Origin: a virus
Virus record (IMG/VR): IMGVR_UViG_3300031963_000094
Coordinates: 1 to 64,000 of that record
DNA: 64,000 nucleotides
Reading direction: 5' to 3' (one strand)
The first letter of the stretch is position 1, and every line of letters starts with the position of its first letter. The notes under the pieces were generated by a model. It was not told where the DNA came from. It ran no database searches and worked only from the letters and a program-made list of their open reading frames with translations. This document shows positions 1 to 6,756 of this stretch, piece by piece. The position numbers and the translations under genes were made by a program.

Positions 1-538
1 TTAGATTGTTTGAATGACATTTGAGATTTTTTTTATGTTCGTCTGTCATTGGTTTAGATATGCCTTTGGTTGATTGCGATATCTTTTTTTTATGATCTTC
101 GGATAAAGTTTTACCGTACATAGGATTTTTTTCACCAGTCAATTTTTTACCCTTTTCTACAAGTATTTTTATATGATTTTTGGAAAGTGTTTTGCCTTTA
201 TGTGTGTTACTAATTTTTTGTTTAGCATCCTCAGACAAGACTACACCGAATGTACCGTCACCACCTAAGGTTAAATTATATCCAATATTGAAAGAATCAT
301 ATTGCTCAATAAAATATGATTCCATAACATTTAGAGTGTGTTCTCGGTCTTTTGATTGATATATGACTTCCCAATCAAAAGATTCCCATCCATATTTACG
401 AATTGCATTGTAGAATTTAGAATTACCGTTTTTACTGGCAGATTTATGAACTTTTTGACGATTTGGCCATTTGGAATCAAATCCAATGTATACTTGATTC
501 GTTTTGCTGTTGACAGATTTATAAATTGTGTATATCAT
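1..538 (-). CDS. GIY-YIG homing endonuclease with NUMOD3 repeats (3' end outside window)
   Basis: The frame is open for 179 codons on the minus strand and leaves the window without a stop, so the C-terminus is missing. The N-terminus has the GIY-YIG signature as YTIY at residues 3-6 and VYIGF about ten residues later, followed by a conserved aromatic/basic stretch and a Glu in MESYFIEQY. The second half holds repeated NUMOD3-type DNA-binding motifs (LSEDAKQKIS, LSEDHKKKIS, MTDEHKKNL). Such enzymes are selfish free-standing nucleases that cut a related phage's DNA and spread by recombination. An in-frame ATG at 544 could add two residues. It is divergent from the small genes to its right. Family assignment is firm; the target site cannot be inferred. 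Confidence 0.88.
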   Translation of the reverse strand, partial: MIYTIYKSVNSKTNQVYIGFDSKWPNRQKVHKSASKNGNSKFYNAIRKYGWESFDWEVIYQSKDREHTLNVMESYFIEQYDSFNIGYNLTLGGDGTFGVVLSEDAKQKISNTHKGKTLSKNHIKILVEKGKKLTGEKNPMYGKTLSEDHKKKISQSTKGISKPMTDEHKKNLKCHSNNL

Positions 539-571
539 ATACATATATAGTATTTTTCACTCTTTGGGATA

Positions 572-814
572 ATGATGAACAACAAAATTAAAGAACTTGC
601 TGAACAATCTTTTGATATTATCAAGGACAATAGGGGTAGAGTGGAGTATTCTGCCGATAGTTATGGTATAGAAAAGTTCGCCGAGTTGATTGTTTGGGAG
701 TGTGCTGAACAATCTATGTCAATCGGTAGATACAATACGCCAAGTGGAGTAACTCCAGATTTGTCTATTGCTATTGCTGTAGGATTGAAAAAACATTTCG
801 GAGTAACAGAATGA
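572..814 (+). CDS. Small hypothetical protein, FAELIVxEC family, copy 1
   Basis: An 80-residue acidic soluble protein. It shares the core FAELIV-x-EC and an ending of the type HFGV-x-E with the gene at 909, so the two are paralogues. Two adjacent ATGs (572 and 575) are possible starts and no strong Shine-Dalgarno is visible. Its stop overlaps the next start as ATGA, which suggests translational coupling. Proteins of this type occur in several copies in aquatic T4-like phages as I recall, but I know of no function. No domain, signal peptide or membrane segment is seen. Confidence 0.75.
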   Translation: MMNNKIKELAEQSFDIIKDNRGRVEYSADSYGIEKFAELIVWECAEQSMSIGRYNTPSGVTPDLSIAIAVGLKKHFGVTE

Positions 815-912
815 AAGACAAATGGCTATTGTTTGCGACAGTTCTTTATTCAGCAAATATGTTTGGATGGCTTGTTTTCATTATTCTGAAAATAGCAAGA
901 GGTGAAGGATGA
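811..912 (+). CDS. Tiny single-pass membrane protein
   Basis: A 33-residue frame beginning MKDKWLLF. About 22 hydrophobic residues (roughly 5-27) make up a single predicted transmembrane helix, followed by a short basic tail (KIARGEG). It overlaps the upstream stop (811-814) and the downstream start (909-912) by ATGA junctions, so it sits in a tightly coupled three-gene unit. This coupling is the main reason to call it real. A small membrane modulator or lysis-related peptide is conceivable, but nothing in the sequence decides this. Confidence 0.6.
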   Translation: MKDKWLLFATVLYSANMFGWLVFIILKIARGEG

Positions 913-1127
913 ATGAACGAATTAGAGAACTATACTACGAGTGTCAGGATGAAAGTCAAAGCACCGAGCAATGCTATCAAAATTTTGCCGAGTTGATTGT
1001 TCGAGAATGTATGCGTATGTGTGAAGTTACGGAGATGAGTTTTGTAACTCATGATTGTGATGTTGAGGCATCGGGTGCAATTACTGTGAAACAATTTATT
1101 GCTGAACATTTCGGAGTTGAAGAATAA
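909..1127 (+). CDS. Small hypothetical protein, FAELIVxEC family, copy 2
   Basis: 72 residues, beginning MNERIRELYY. It is a paralogue of the gene at 572: both have an amphipathic N-terminal helix (NERIRELY / NKIKELAE), the core FAELIV-R/W-EC, and the C-terminal HFGV motif. It has four cysteines, including the pair in RECMRMC, but no recognisable zinc-finger spacing. Its start overlaps the stop of the tiny membrane gene before it. Function unknown. A tandem duplication that left the small membrane gene between the two copies is the simplest reading. Confidence 0.75.
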   Translation: MNERIRELYYECQDESQSTEQCYQNFAELIVRECMRMCEVTEMSFVTHDCDVEASGAITVKQFIAEHFGVEE

Positions 1128-1159
1128 CATATAAACCGTGGCCTCTGGGATTAAAAATA

Positions 1160-1167
1160 ACTAAATA
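1160..1167 (+). promoter_or_regulatory. Late-promoter-like element ACTAAATA
   Basis: ACTAAATA resembles the T4 late-promoter core TATAAATA and recurs as the same octamer at 40126, 46707 and 56988, each time shortly before a gene or gene group. Here it lies about 58 bases before the start at 1225, leaving room for a leader with a stem-loop. Activity is inferred from motif recurrence and position only. Confidence 0.5.
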
Positions 1168-1171
1168 AGTA

Positions 1172-1200
1172 TACTGGCACTACACACACAATCGCCAGTA
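1172..1200 (+). other. Stem-loop in the leader of the gene at 1225
   Basis: TACTGGC (1172-1178) pairs perfectly with GCCAGTA (1194-1200) across a 15-base loop rich in CA dinucleotides. It lies just downstream of the TAAATA element and so would be near the 5' end of that transcript. There is no following T run, so it is not an intrinsic terminator. A role in stabilising the 5' end is possible. Confidence 0.35.
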
Positions 1201-1224
1201 AACACACACAACACAGGAGTAACT

Positions 1225-1497
1225 ATGAGCAATCTAACACCGTTTGAGATTCGTCTTGAACTTCTTAAAATGGCGAAAGACCTTTTATTGGAAGATTATG
1301 TTTCCAGTAAAGAACGCCTAATCAATGAATGGCAAGTGAAGGTAGAGTCCGCTAAATTAAACGGACAAGCAATACCAGATCATCCCGCCTTTCCAACTTA
1401 TCCCTCAGAGACAGAAATCATCAACAAGGCACAAGCCTTGAATGGATTCGTTTCTAATATCACAGCAGAAAAAACACAAAGCAAAAAAACTGCCTGA
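1225..1497 (+). CDS. Conserved T4-like phage small protein, unknown function
   Basis: A 90-residue charged protein beginning MSNLTPFEIRLELLKMAK. The first 50 residues are predicted helical and amphipathic; the tail is Lys/Thr-rich (KTQSKKTA). A Shine-Dalgarno (AGGAG at 1216-1220) lies four bases before the ATG. Similar small proteins occur in T4-like phages of aquatic bacteria as I recall, but no role is established. It is preceded by a TAAATA element with its own leader and followed by a UUCG hairpin, so it may be expressed as a separate short late message. Confidence 0.8.
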   Translation: MSNLTPFEIRLELLKMAKDLLLEDYVSSKERLINEWQVKVESAKLNGQAIPDHPAFPTYPSETEIINKAQALNGFVSNITAEKTQSKKTA

Positions 1498-1505
1498 CGG
1501 GAACG

Positions 1506-1523
1506 GGTGTGCTTCGGCACACC
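1506..1523 (+). other. UUCG-capped hairpin between genes
   Basis: GGTGTGC and GCACACC form a 7-bp perfect stem around the extra-stable C(TTCG)G tetraloop. The sequence after it is TCTAACTAAC, not a T tract, so it is at best a weak intrinsic terminator. It could act as an mRNA processing or stability element between the genes at 1225 and 1544. Confidence 0.5.
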
Positions 1524-1543
1524 TCTAACTAACAAGGAGAAAT

Positions 1544-2095
1544 ATGCGTTACATCACACTATTACTTTGTAGCATCTTTGCGGCATTTGTTGTATATGTT
1601 GGTCATGCCGCAGCACAGATCAGTATACCAGTTCAACCGAAAGTTCAACTGGAAGATTTATCACCACAAGCAAGATCGGAAGTCGAATGTCTTGCTCAGA
1701 ACATGTATTTTGAAGCAGGACTAGAACCAAGACTTGGACAAATTGCCGTAGCATTTGTTACATACAATCGAATGCTGTCTGGTGTATTTCCAGATACTTA
1801 CTGCGGCGTAGTCAAACAAAAAGTTGGCACTGTTTGCCAATTCTCATGGGTATGTGAAAATCGTCCTAAGGATATGATGAGAAAAGGACTCTTGACAATA
1901 GAGAGTAATTCGTTGTATAATAGTGTAACTGAACTAGCATTGGCGTTCTATCTTTATACTGAAAAGTTCAAAGATCCAACCAGAGGTGCCTTGTTCTTTC
2001 ATGCGGACTATGTAAAACCTGGTTGGAATAATATGAGGTATACTGCTCAAATCGGCAGACATTTATTCTACAATAAGGCAAAGAAAAGTTCATGA
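1544..2095 (+). CDS. Secreted SleB-type cell-wall hydrolase
   Basis: 183 residues. Residues 1-25 form a clear Sec signal peptide (basic MR, hydrophobic ITLLLCSIFAAFVVYV, likely cleavage after HAAA). The mature part matches the SleB/Hydrolase_2 fold: CLAQNMYFEAGLEPRLGQ with the catalytic-type Glu in YFEA, then TYNRM, then YCGVVKQK, CQFSWVC and the C-terminal TRGALFFHADYVKPGW. Family members cleave peptidoglycan glycan strands as lytic transglycosylases or amidases. AAGGAG lies eight bases before the ATG. The signal peptide suggests it acts in the periplasm, either as endolysin or in wall remodelling. The small membrane protein at 2125 follows directly. Confidence 0.85.
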   Translation: MRYITLLLCSIFAAFVVYVGHAAAQISIPVQPKVQLEDLSPQARSEVECLAQNMYFEAGLEPRLGQIAVAFVTYNRMLSGVFPDTYCGVVKQKVGTVCQFSWVCENRPKDMMRKGLLTIESNSLYNSVTELALAFYLYTEKFKDPTRGALFFHADYVKPGWNNMRYTAQIGRHLFYNKAKKSS

Positions 2096-2124
2096 GTATT
2101 TTATCAAGCAAAAAGGAGAAGATA

Positions 2125-2343
2125 ATGGAGAAGGGATTGAGTAGTATAACCACAGTTTCAGCTACTTTGGTTTTACTTTCAGTCGTTGCTGCGGCATGTC
2201 TTTATGGTTTGAACGACCGTAAACTGATGGCAGCAAATATTGAAAACGCTATTGCTAAAGGTATTGATCCACTTGCTGTACGGTGTTCATATGCCAAGAG
2301 TGATGACATTGTTTGTATCGCACACGCTGCTAATCGTAAATAA
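2125..2343 (+). CDS. Small single-pass membrane protein downstream of SleB hydrolase
   Basis: 72 residues with one hydrophobic helix (about residues 8-29, TVSATLVLLSVVAAACLYGL), then a charged C-terminal domain with two cysteines (VRCSYAKSDDIVCIAHAA). I chose the ATG at 2125 because AAGGAG stands seven bases upstream; an in-frame ATG at 2092 overlapping the hydrolase stop lacks a site. The pattern AIxKGxDPxAxRCxY resembles small membrane proteins of other aquatic phages. Its adjacency to a secreted wall hydrolase makes a holin-like or spanin-like lysis role possible, but this is inference only. Confidence 0.7.
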   Translation: MEKGLSSITTVSATLVLLSVVAAACLYGLNDRKLMAANIENAIAKGIDPLAVRCSYAKSDDIVCIAHAANRK

Positions 2344-2357
2344 ACGGAGACTATATT

Positions 2358-2774
2358 ATGGATTTTGAAAATGACAATCATTCATTCACATTTCGCTTTC
2401 ACTCTGCTGAAGGTGAAAGAGATTTAGAAATGAATTGTAATGCCTTATATCTTGGTGACATTCTTGACAGATTCCGTGATTTTCTACAAGGCTGTGGTTA
2501 TCAGATTGATGGTATGATCGATGTTGTGTCATTTGAAAAAGAAGAGAGTCCAGTTACTCTTGGTGAACAATCTAAATTTGATTTCAGTAATATACCAAAT
2601 AACAACTGGATGTTCAGTGGCACAATGAATGATACAATACCACCGTTAACGACTAATGATATCTCGTCATTGACTACTCAAATGCCTTTATCAGCATCAC
2701 CGTCAGGTATGGCATCATCGTGGTCGGCAGAACTACCAAGCAGCACTGGTAGTAAAATCAAAGTTAATTTCTGA
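2358..2774 (+). CDS. Conserved hypothetical protein, T4-like
   Basis: 138 residues. The first 70 are acidic and structured (FTFRFHSAEGERDLEMN, then LGDILDRFRDFLQGCGY). The last 60 are Ser/Thr/Pro-rich and probably disordered. It sits just upstream of gp33, with its stop overlapping the gp33 start (ATG at 2774), suggesting co-translation. Proteins with this N-terminal pattern are found beside gp33 in cyanophage-type genomes as I recall. No enzyme motif is visible and the function is unknown. Confidence 0.75.
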   Translation: MDFENDNHSFTFRFHSAEGERDLEMNCNALYLGDILDRFRDFLQGCGYQIDGMIDVVSFEKEESPVTLGEQSKFDFSNIPNNNWMFSGTMNDTIPPLTTNDISSLTTQMPLSASPSGMASSWSAELPSSTGSKIKVNF

Positions 2775-2998
2775 TGCCAACCAAAGATGAAATGCTCAAG
2801 TTCTCTTTACAGATAGAGAATTTGGTAGCCAACACAGATTACACATATCTTGAGGCTATTACTGAACACTGTAAAGAGACAGGATTAGAATTGGAAGTTG
2901 CTGCTTCACTTATTACACCGAATCTGAAGTCAAAGATTCATGAGCAAGCAGAACGTTTGAATATGTTAAAAGTGAAAGGCAATCGTTTACCGATATGA
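2774..2998 (+). CDS. 33: Late-transcription coactivator gp33
   Basis: 74 residues. The pattern IENLVANTDYTYLEAI..HCKETGLELEVAASLI..LKSKIHEQAERLN matches the short gp33 family of cyanophage-like T4 viruses. gp33 bridges the host RNA polymerase beta flap and the sliding clamp, so that polymerase with late sigma factor gp55 fires at TATAAATA promoters. It is shorter than T4 gp33 (112 residues). Its position two genes before gp32, next to gp59, repeats the T4 order 33-59-32 and supports the call. gp55 is not in the window. It overlaps the next gene by four bases (ATGA). Confidence 0.78.
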   Translation: MPTKDEMLKFSLQIENLVANTDYTYLEAITEHCKETGLELEVAASLITPNLKSKIHEQAERLNMLKVKGNRLPI

Positions 2999-3606
2999 CA
3001 GGTTATGAAGCATTCTGTTTATACACTTCTCTCAAACTTCACTTTAATTCAGATTCTTACGATTACTTTAAGTACAATGGTAAAGTAAGCACAAGCATTG
3101 GTGCATTTGAGAATCGAAAAGACAAATGGCACTTTTATAAACTCAGTCGGAGATTCACAAATGTTGACATATGCCGTGATTATATTGTTGCTAATTTGGT
3201 GTATAACCATGATGTTTGGGTAGGTCATCTTCTGACGAATGATGCTGATATTGAGTATCGTAAACGTCAGAAGATCATTCAATCATTGACTTACACTTTT
3301 ACCAATGAGATTGAGTCATTAATGAATCATGGTAAACCAAATGACTTGTTTATATCTCAAGAGGGTGAGTATCCAGAATTATTGATCAAGTTGCTACATG
3401 AAGAAATCTCACTTGAGACTGTGTGTATTCTGAATAAAGTGCTTGAGTTTATACCTTCATGGGATCGTAAGATTGGTGATACGATTCACTATCCAAACAT
3501 CAGTAAAAAAATAAAGAAGTATACACCGTTCATACCATTCGAACCAACAAAATACAAACTTATACTCAAAAAGGAATACGATGCGAATACAAAAAATTTA
3601 TCTTGA
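2995..3606 (+). CDS. 59: DNA helicase loader gp59
   Basis: 203 residues, against 217 in T4. Conserved stretches follow T4 gp59 along its length: SLKLHFNSDSYDYFKYNGKV, FENRKDKWHFYKLSRRF, and IVANLVYNHDVWVGHL, which parallels ISNLVANQDAWIGD in T4. The family loads the gp41 replicative helicase onto gp32-coated forked DNA and couples recombination to replication. The start overlaps gp33 by ATGA and the 3' end overlaps the HAD gene by 26 bases. Its partner gp32 lies one gene downstream. The C-terminal helical half is more divergent. Confidence 0.85.
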   Translation: MTGYEAFCLYTSLKLHFNSDSYDYFKYNGKVSTSIGAFENRKDKWHFYKLSRRFTNVDICRDYIVANLVYNHDVWVGHLLTNDADIEYRKRQKIIQSLTYTFTNEIESLMNHGKPNDLFISQEGEYPELLIKLLHEEISLETVCILNKVLEFIPSWDRKIGDTIHYPNISKKIKKYTPFIPFEPTKYKLILKKEYDANTKNLS

Positions 3607-4123
3607 TATGGACGGGGTTCTATCGGATTTCAATCAAAGGTATAAAGAACTCTTTAATCAAAGAGCGTCGAGCAGTCGTGAGCGTGGTGAAAAACATGAT
3701 GATAATTGGAATCATTTTGTAGACGGTAAGAACTTTGAAACACTTGATTGGTATCCTGGTGGTAAAGAATTATTGAAGTACATTATCTCACTGGATGTAC
3801 CTGTAGAGATACTTTCTTCTTCTGGCGGTCGTATGCACCATGAAGAGGTGAAGCGGCAGAAAAAGGTTTGGTTGAAAAGTCACGGCATTGACTTTAAGGC
3901 CAATATCGTACCTGGTCGTCATTTGAAAGCAGACTATGCTAAATCGGATATTATTCTCATTGATGATACAACAGATGTAATCGATGATTTTAACACAGCA
4001 GGCGGCATTGGCATACTTCACAAAGACACGGCTAAAACGATAAAAACAGTACAATCAGTTCTTGACGAAACATATATACAAGTATATAATGAATCAAGTG
4101 GACAAGATGTACATACTTTTTAA
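3581..4123 (+). CDS. HAD-superfamily 5'-nucleotidase-like phosphatase
   Basis: 180 residues. HAD motif I is YLDMDGVLSDF (nucleophile Asp9, general acid Asp11). WYPGGKELLKYI and VEILSSSGG supply the cap-side and motif II region, and IILIDDTTD near residue 127 is the acidic motif IV. The overall shape resembles deoxyribonucleotidases of the NT5C type, so dephosphorylation of (deoxy)nucleotides is the likely reaction. An AAGGAA site precedes the ATG inside the end of gp59, with a 26-base overlap. Placement between gp59 and gp32 suggests a role in nucleotide balance during DNA replication; the substrate is not determined by sequence. Confidence 0.8.
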   Translation: MRIQKIYLDMDGVLSDFNQRYKELFNQRASSSRERGEKHDDNWNHFVDGKNFETLDWYPGGKELLKYIISLDVPVEILSSSGGRMHHEEVKRQKKVWLKSHGIDFKANIVPGRHLKADYAKSDIILIDDTTDVIDDFNTAGGIGILHKDTAKTIKTVQSVLDETYIQVYNESSGQDVHTF

Positions 4124-4146
4124 CAACTAACTATACGAGGTAAACT

Positions 4147-5004
4147 ATGTCAGACTTTTCTAGTCTCAAACGCAATCGCAATTCGTTCGACAAACTCACC
4201 AAAGCGATTGAATCAATCAATACACCAGCAGAAGGTTCTAAAGACGATGACCGTTTTTGGCAACCAGAAGTGGACAAAGCCGGTAATGGTATGGCAATTA
4301 TTCGTTTCTTGCCAGCACCAGCAGCAGATGGTGATGATGCTCTTCCTTGGGTTCGTGTTTTCAATCACGGTTTTCAAGGTCCAGGTGGCTGGTACATTGA
4401 AAACTCTTTGACTACTTTGAATCAGAAAGATCCTGTATCAGAATATAACTCTGTTCTGTGGAATTCTGGTATTGAAGCAAACAAAGAAATCGCACGTAAG
4501 CAGAAACGCCGTCTTACATACATTTCAAATGTGCTTATCGTTTCTGATCCTAAAAATCCAGAAAATGAAGGTAAAATCAAACTGTATAAGTTTGGTAAGA
4601 AAATCTTCGACAAACTGACTGAAGCAATGAATCCTCAGTTTGAAGATGAGAAAGCAATCAATCCATTTGATTTCTGGGACGGTGCGAATTTCAAAATCAA
4701 GATTCGTCAAGTTGAAGGTTATCGCAACTATGATAAGTCTGAGTTTGATTCTCCTTCAGCATTGTTTGATGGTGATGATGCGAAACTTGAAGAACTATGG
4801 AAAAAAGAAAACTCACTCAAAGAGTTTCTTGATCCTAAACACTTTAAGTCATATGATGTGTTGAAGGCAAAACTTGATAAGGTTCTTGGTCTTGATGGTG
4901 CTGCTCCTGTGTCTAAGACAAAAGCAGAAGACTTCACACCACGTTCTTCACCAGATATTGAAGATGAAGAACTTGATTATTTCAAGTCTCTAGCAGAAGA
5001 TTAA
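4147..5004 (+). CDS. 32: Single-stranded DNA-binding protein gp32
   Basis: 285 residues, against 301 in T4. It has the T4 gp32 plan: a basic N-terminal cooperativity region (SLKRNRNSFDKLTKAI), an OB-fold core (MAIIRFLPAP, WYIENSLTTL, KQKRRLTYISNVLIVSDP), and an acidic C-terminal tail (DIEDEELDYFKSLAED) that recruits partner proteins. It binds ssDNA cooperatively in replication, recombination and repair. The protein contains no cysteine at all, so the Cys/His zinc site of T4 gp32 is absent, as I recall for cyanophage relatives too. GAGG precedes the ATG. A strong terminator follows immediately. Confidence 0.93.
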   Translation: MSDFSSLKRNRNSFDKLTKAIESINTPAEGSKDDDRFWQPEVDKAGNGMAIIRFLPAPAADGDDALPWVRVFNHGFQGPGGWYIENSLTTLNQKDPVSEYNSVLWNSGIEANKEIARKQKRRLTYISNVLIVSDPKNPENEGKIKLYKFGKKIFDKLTEAMNPQFEDEKAINPFDFWDGANFKIKIRQVEGYRNYDKSEFDSPSALFDGDDAKLEELWKKENSLKEFLDPKHFKSYDVLKAKLDKVLGLDGAAPVSKTKAEDFTPRSSPDIEDEELDYFKSLAED

Positions 5005-5012
5005 ATCATTTG

Positions 5013-5039
5013 ACGGCACCTTCGGGTGCCGTTTTTTTT
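5013..5039 (+). terminator. Rho-independent terminator after gp32
   Basis: An 8-bp stem, ACGGCACC (5013-5020) and GGTGCCGT (5025-5032), is capped by a TTCG tetraloop and runs into eight T residues. It ends plus-strand transcription of the gp33-gp32 unit just before the convergent minus-strand operon. On the minus strand the hairpin lacks a T tract, so it works mainly one way. Confidence 0.92.
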
Positions 5040-6756
5040 ATGCTGGATGAAGAATCTTTTCTTCAGAAATAATTGTGGTGTTGTTTGTTATACCAGCGTT
5101 TATAACTTTTGGATTTTGTGGCTTTGATTGTTGACGCTGTTCCATCGCAATTTCATTTGACGATTTTCCTATGTTAGCACCCTCAACGACTTTGCCTGTC
5201 GAAACATCAACCGCATTGCCTAGTTTATCAGGAACTTCCGCATCATCTGGTGTTGCTGGCGCACCAGCAATAGTAACGTGCCAATCTTCACCTTTGACAT
5301 TGCGAATCAAACCAAACTTCTCTAACCAACCTTTTGACTTGTCTCTTGGTCCGGCAAGTTCGTTCAGACCAGCTGACCCTATACTATTAATATCAATACC
5401 CAAGCCTTTCATGTGAACACTACCAGCACCTTGTCCTAGAGGAGCCATTGGTTGTGCCACTTTACCGCTAGGCTTACCATTGTTCTTTGCTAAGTCGGCA
5501 TCATACAGTTGTTTTTGTTTTTCATTTGAACGATAGCCAGAAGTAATCGTCAGCATTTTGCCAGTTTCTTGTTTGAATGCTGATGCCATTAATTCAATAC
5601 GGCGTTGAAACTCAGAATTGAATTTTGAGGTATCTACACCAGGATCTGCTTTCTTTGTAATGCTGTCTAAGCTACCAGTTGGTTTAGTTAATGGTTGTCC
5701 TGAAGGCACTTCACTAGGACTACCTTTAATTGGTGTTGCTAGTGGTCCGCCAGAAGGTGCTGCTTCTTTTGGCGCAAATACTGATTTATCAGATACTCGT
5801 TTTGTTGGTGTTATTGCTGGAGGTGGAGTAGGTGCTTCTCTTGCCGCACGACCTTCTGCTTTTTCTTGTTCATATTGTTTTTTATTTTCAAGATATTCTT
5901 TGAGTGAAATAATTCTACTCTTGAGTAAAGAAATATCTTCATCAAGTGCTTTGATCGTTTCTACAGCATTGGCATACGGGTCTTCTTCAAGTGCTTTTCT
6001 TCTTTCTTCTTTAACACCCTGTGTTTCTACACCAAGTCCTTTGTCAAGTGAACGACCAAAAGACATGAGTTTTTCTTTTACCCAATCTGCGATGCCACCA
6101 ATAAAATAGCCTACACGATCTGTTACTGGCTTTATAAAACTACCAATACTTTCTAAGACTTTAGTGGCATCATCTTTCGTAATGAGTCCAAAAGAAATAA
6201 ACTCAATGAATGTAGACATCTCATCTGTTATGATTTCACCAAAATTAAATGATGTAAAAAATCCGGTAATAGAAGAATAGAGAGATTCTAATGCTGAACC
6301 GATAATACCTTCAACGCCACCATACATTTCTAAAACATCAAGTACCAAATCTTTATTGAAGATAAAAACGGTAAATAAAAGAGTTGCCGCAGTGATTAGT
6401 GGCTTGAAGATTATTTCAAGTAACGATCTTCGTTTCTTTTCTTTCTTTTCTCTTTTTTCTTTTGGTTCTTTTAATTTTACCTGTGTGAAACGATCTTTTA
6501 ATGGCGCAAGTCTACTCAACAAACTTTCTTTTGCCGGTTTTTCACCAGTCTCATTTACAAGAAACTTACTAAAGCCTTTTGTTACTAACTTAAAGTCTCT
6601 TCCTATTCTAGGAAGAAGCAACATATTTTTGGCAATAATTTTGAGTGAAGCAACACCAAGCAAAGTATTTTTTCTTTGCTCTTCCTTTTCTTTATCTTGT
6701 TTTGATAAACCAAACAGTTTATTTGAAATAGATTTACCTAGTATTTCTCTTATCAT
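5038..6756 (-). CDS. Hub-region structural paralogue with C-terminal M15 (VanY-like) peptidase
   Basis: 572 residues. An N-terminal part shared with the next two genes (RIGRDFKLVTKGFSKFLV near residue 50; hydrophobic helix near 115-135; ISFGLITKDDATKVLE near 195) is followed by a Glu/Lys coiled-coil, a Pro-rich linker, and an M15 peptidase domain at about residues 395-495. Peptidase marks are SGYRSNEKQ, GSVHMKGLGID (the HxxGxxxD zinc motif) and DWHVT. Such enzymes cut D-Ala-containing peptidoglycan cross-links. The C-terminus (VINAGITNNTT) matches its paralogues. I infer a tail-associated protein that opens the wall during entry. It is the last gene of the minus operon and overlaps the upstream gene by four bases. 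Confidence 0.78.
   Translation of the reverse strand: MIREILGKSISNKLFGLSKQDKEKEEQRKNTLLGVASLKIIAKNMLLLPRIGRDFKLVTKGFSKFLVNETGEKPAKESLLSRLAPLKDRFTQVKLKEPKEKREKKEKKRRSLLEIIFKPLITAATLLFTVFIFNKDLVLDVLEMYGGVEGIIGSALESLYSSITGFFTSFNFGEIITDEMSTFIEFISFGLITKDDATKVLESIGSFIKPVTDRVGYFIGGIADWVKEKLMSFGRSLDKGLGVETQGVKEERRKALEEDPYANAVETIKALDEDISLLKSRIISLKEYLENKKQYEQEKAEGRAAREAPTPPPAITPTKRVSDKSVFAPKEAAPSGGPLATPIKGSPSEVPSGQPLTKPTGSLDSITKKADPGVDTSKFNSEFQRRIELMASAFKQETGKMLTITSGYRSNEKQKQLYDADLAKNNGKPSGKVAQPMAPLGQGAGSVHMKGLGIDINSIGSAGLNELAGPRDKSKGWLEKFGLIRNVKGEDWHVTIAGAPATPDDAEVPDKLGNAVDVSTGKVVEGANIGKSSNEIAMEQRQQSKPQNPKVINAGITNNTTIISEEKILHPA

Noticed and set aside
2092-2124. Upstream start for the small membrane gene at 2125
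   Set aside because: The ATG at 2092 lacks a ribosome site, while AAGGAG precedes the ATG at 2125, which also begins directly before the membrane helix.
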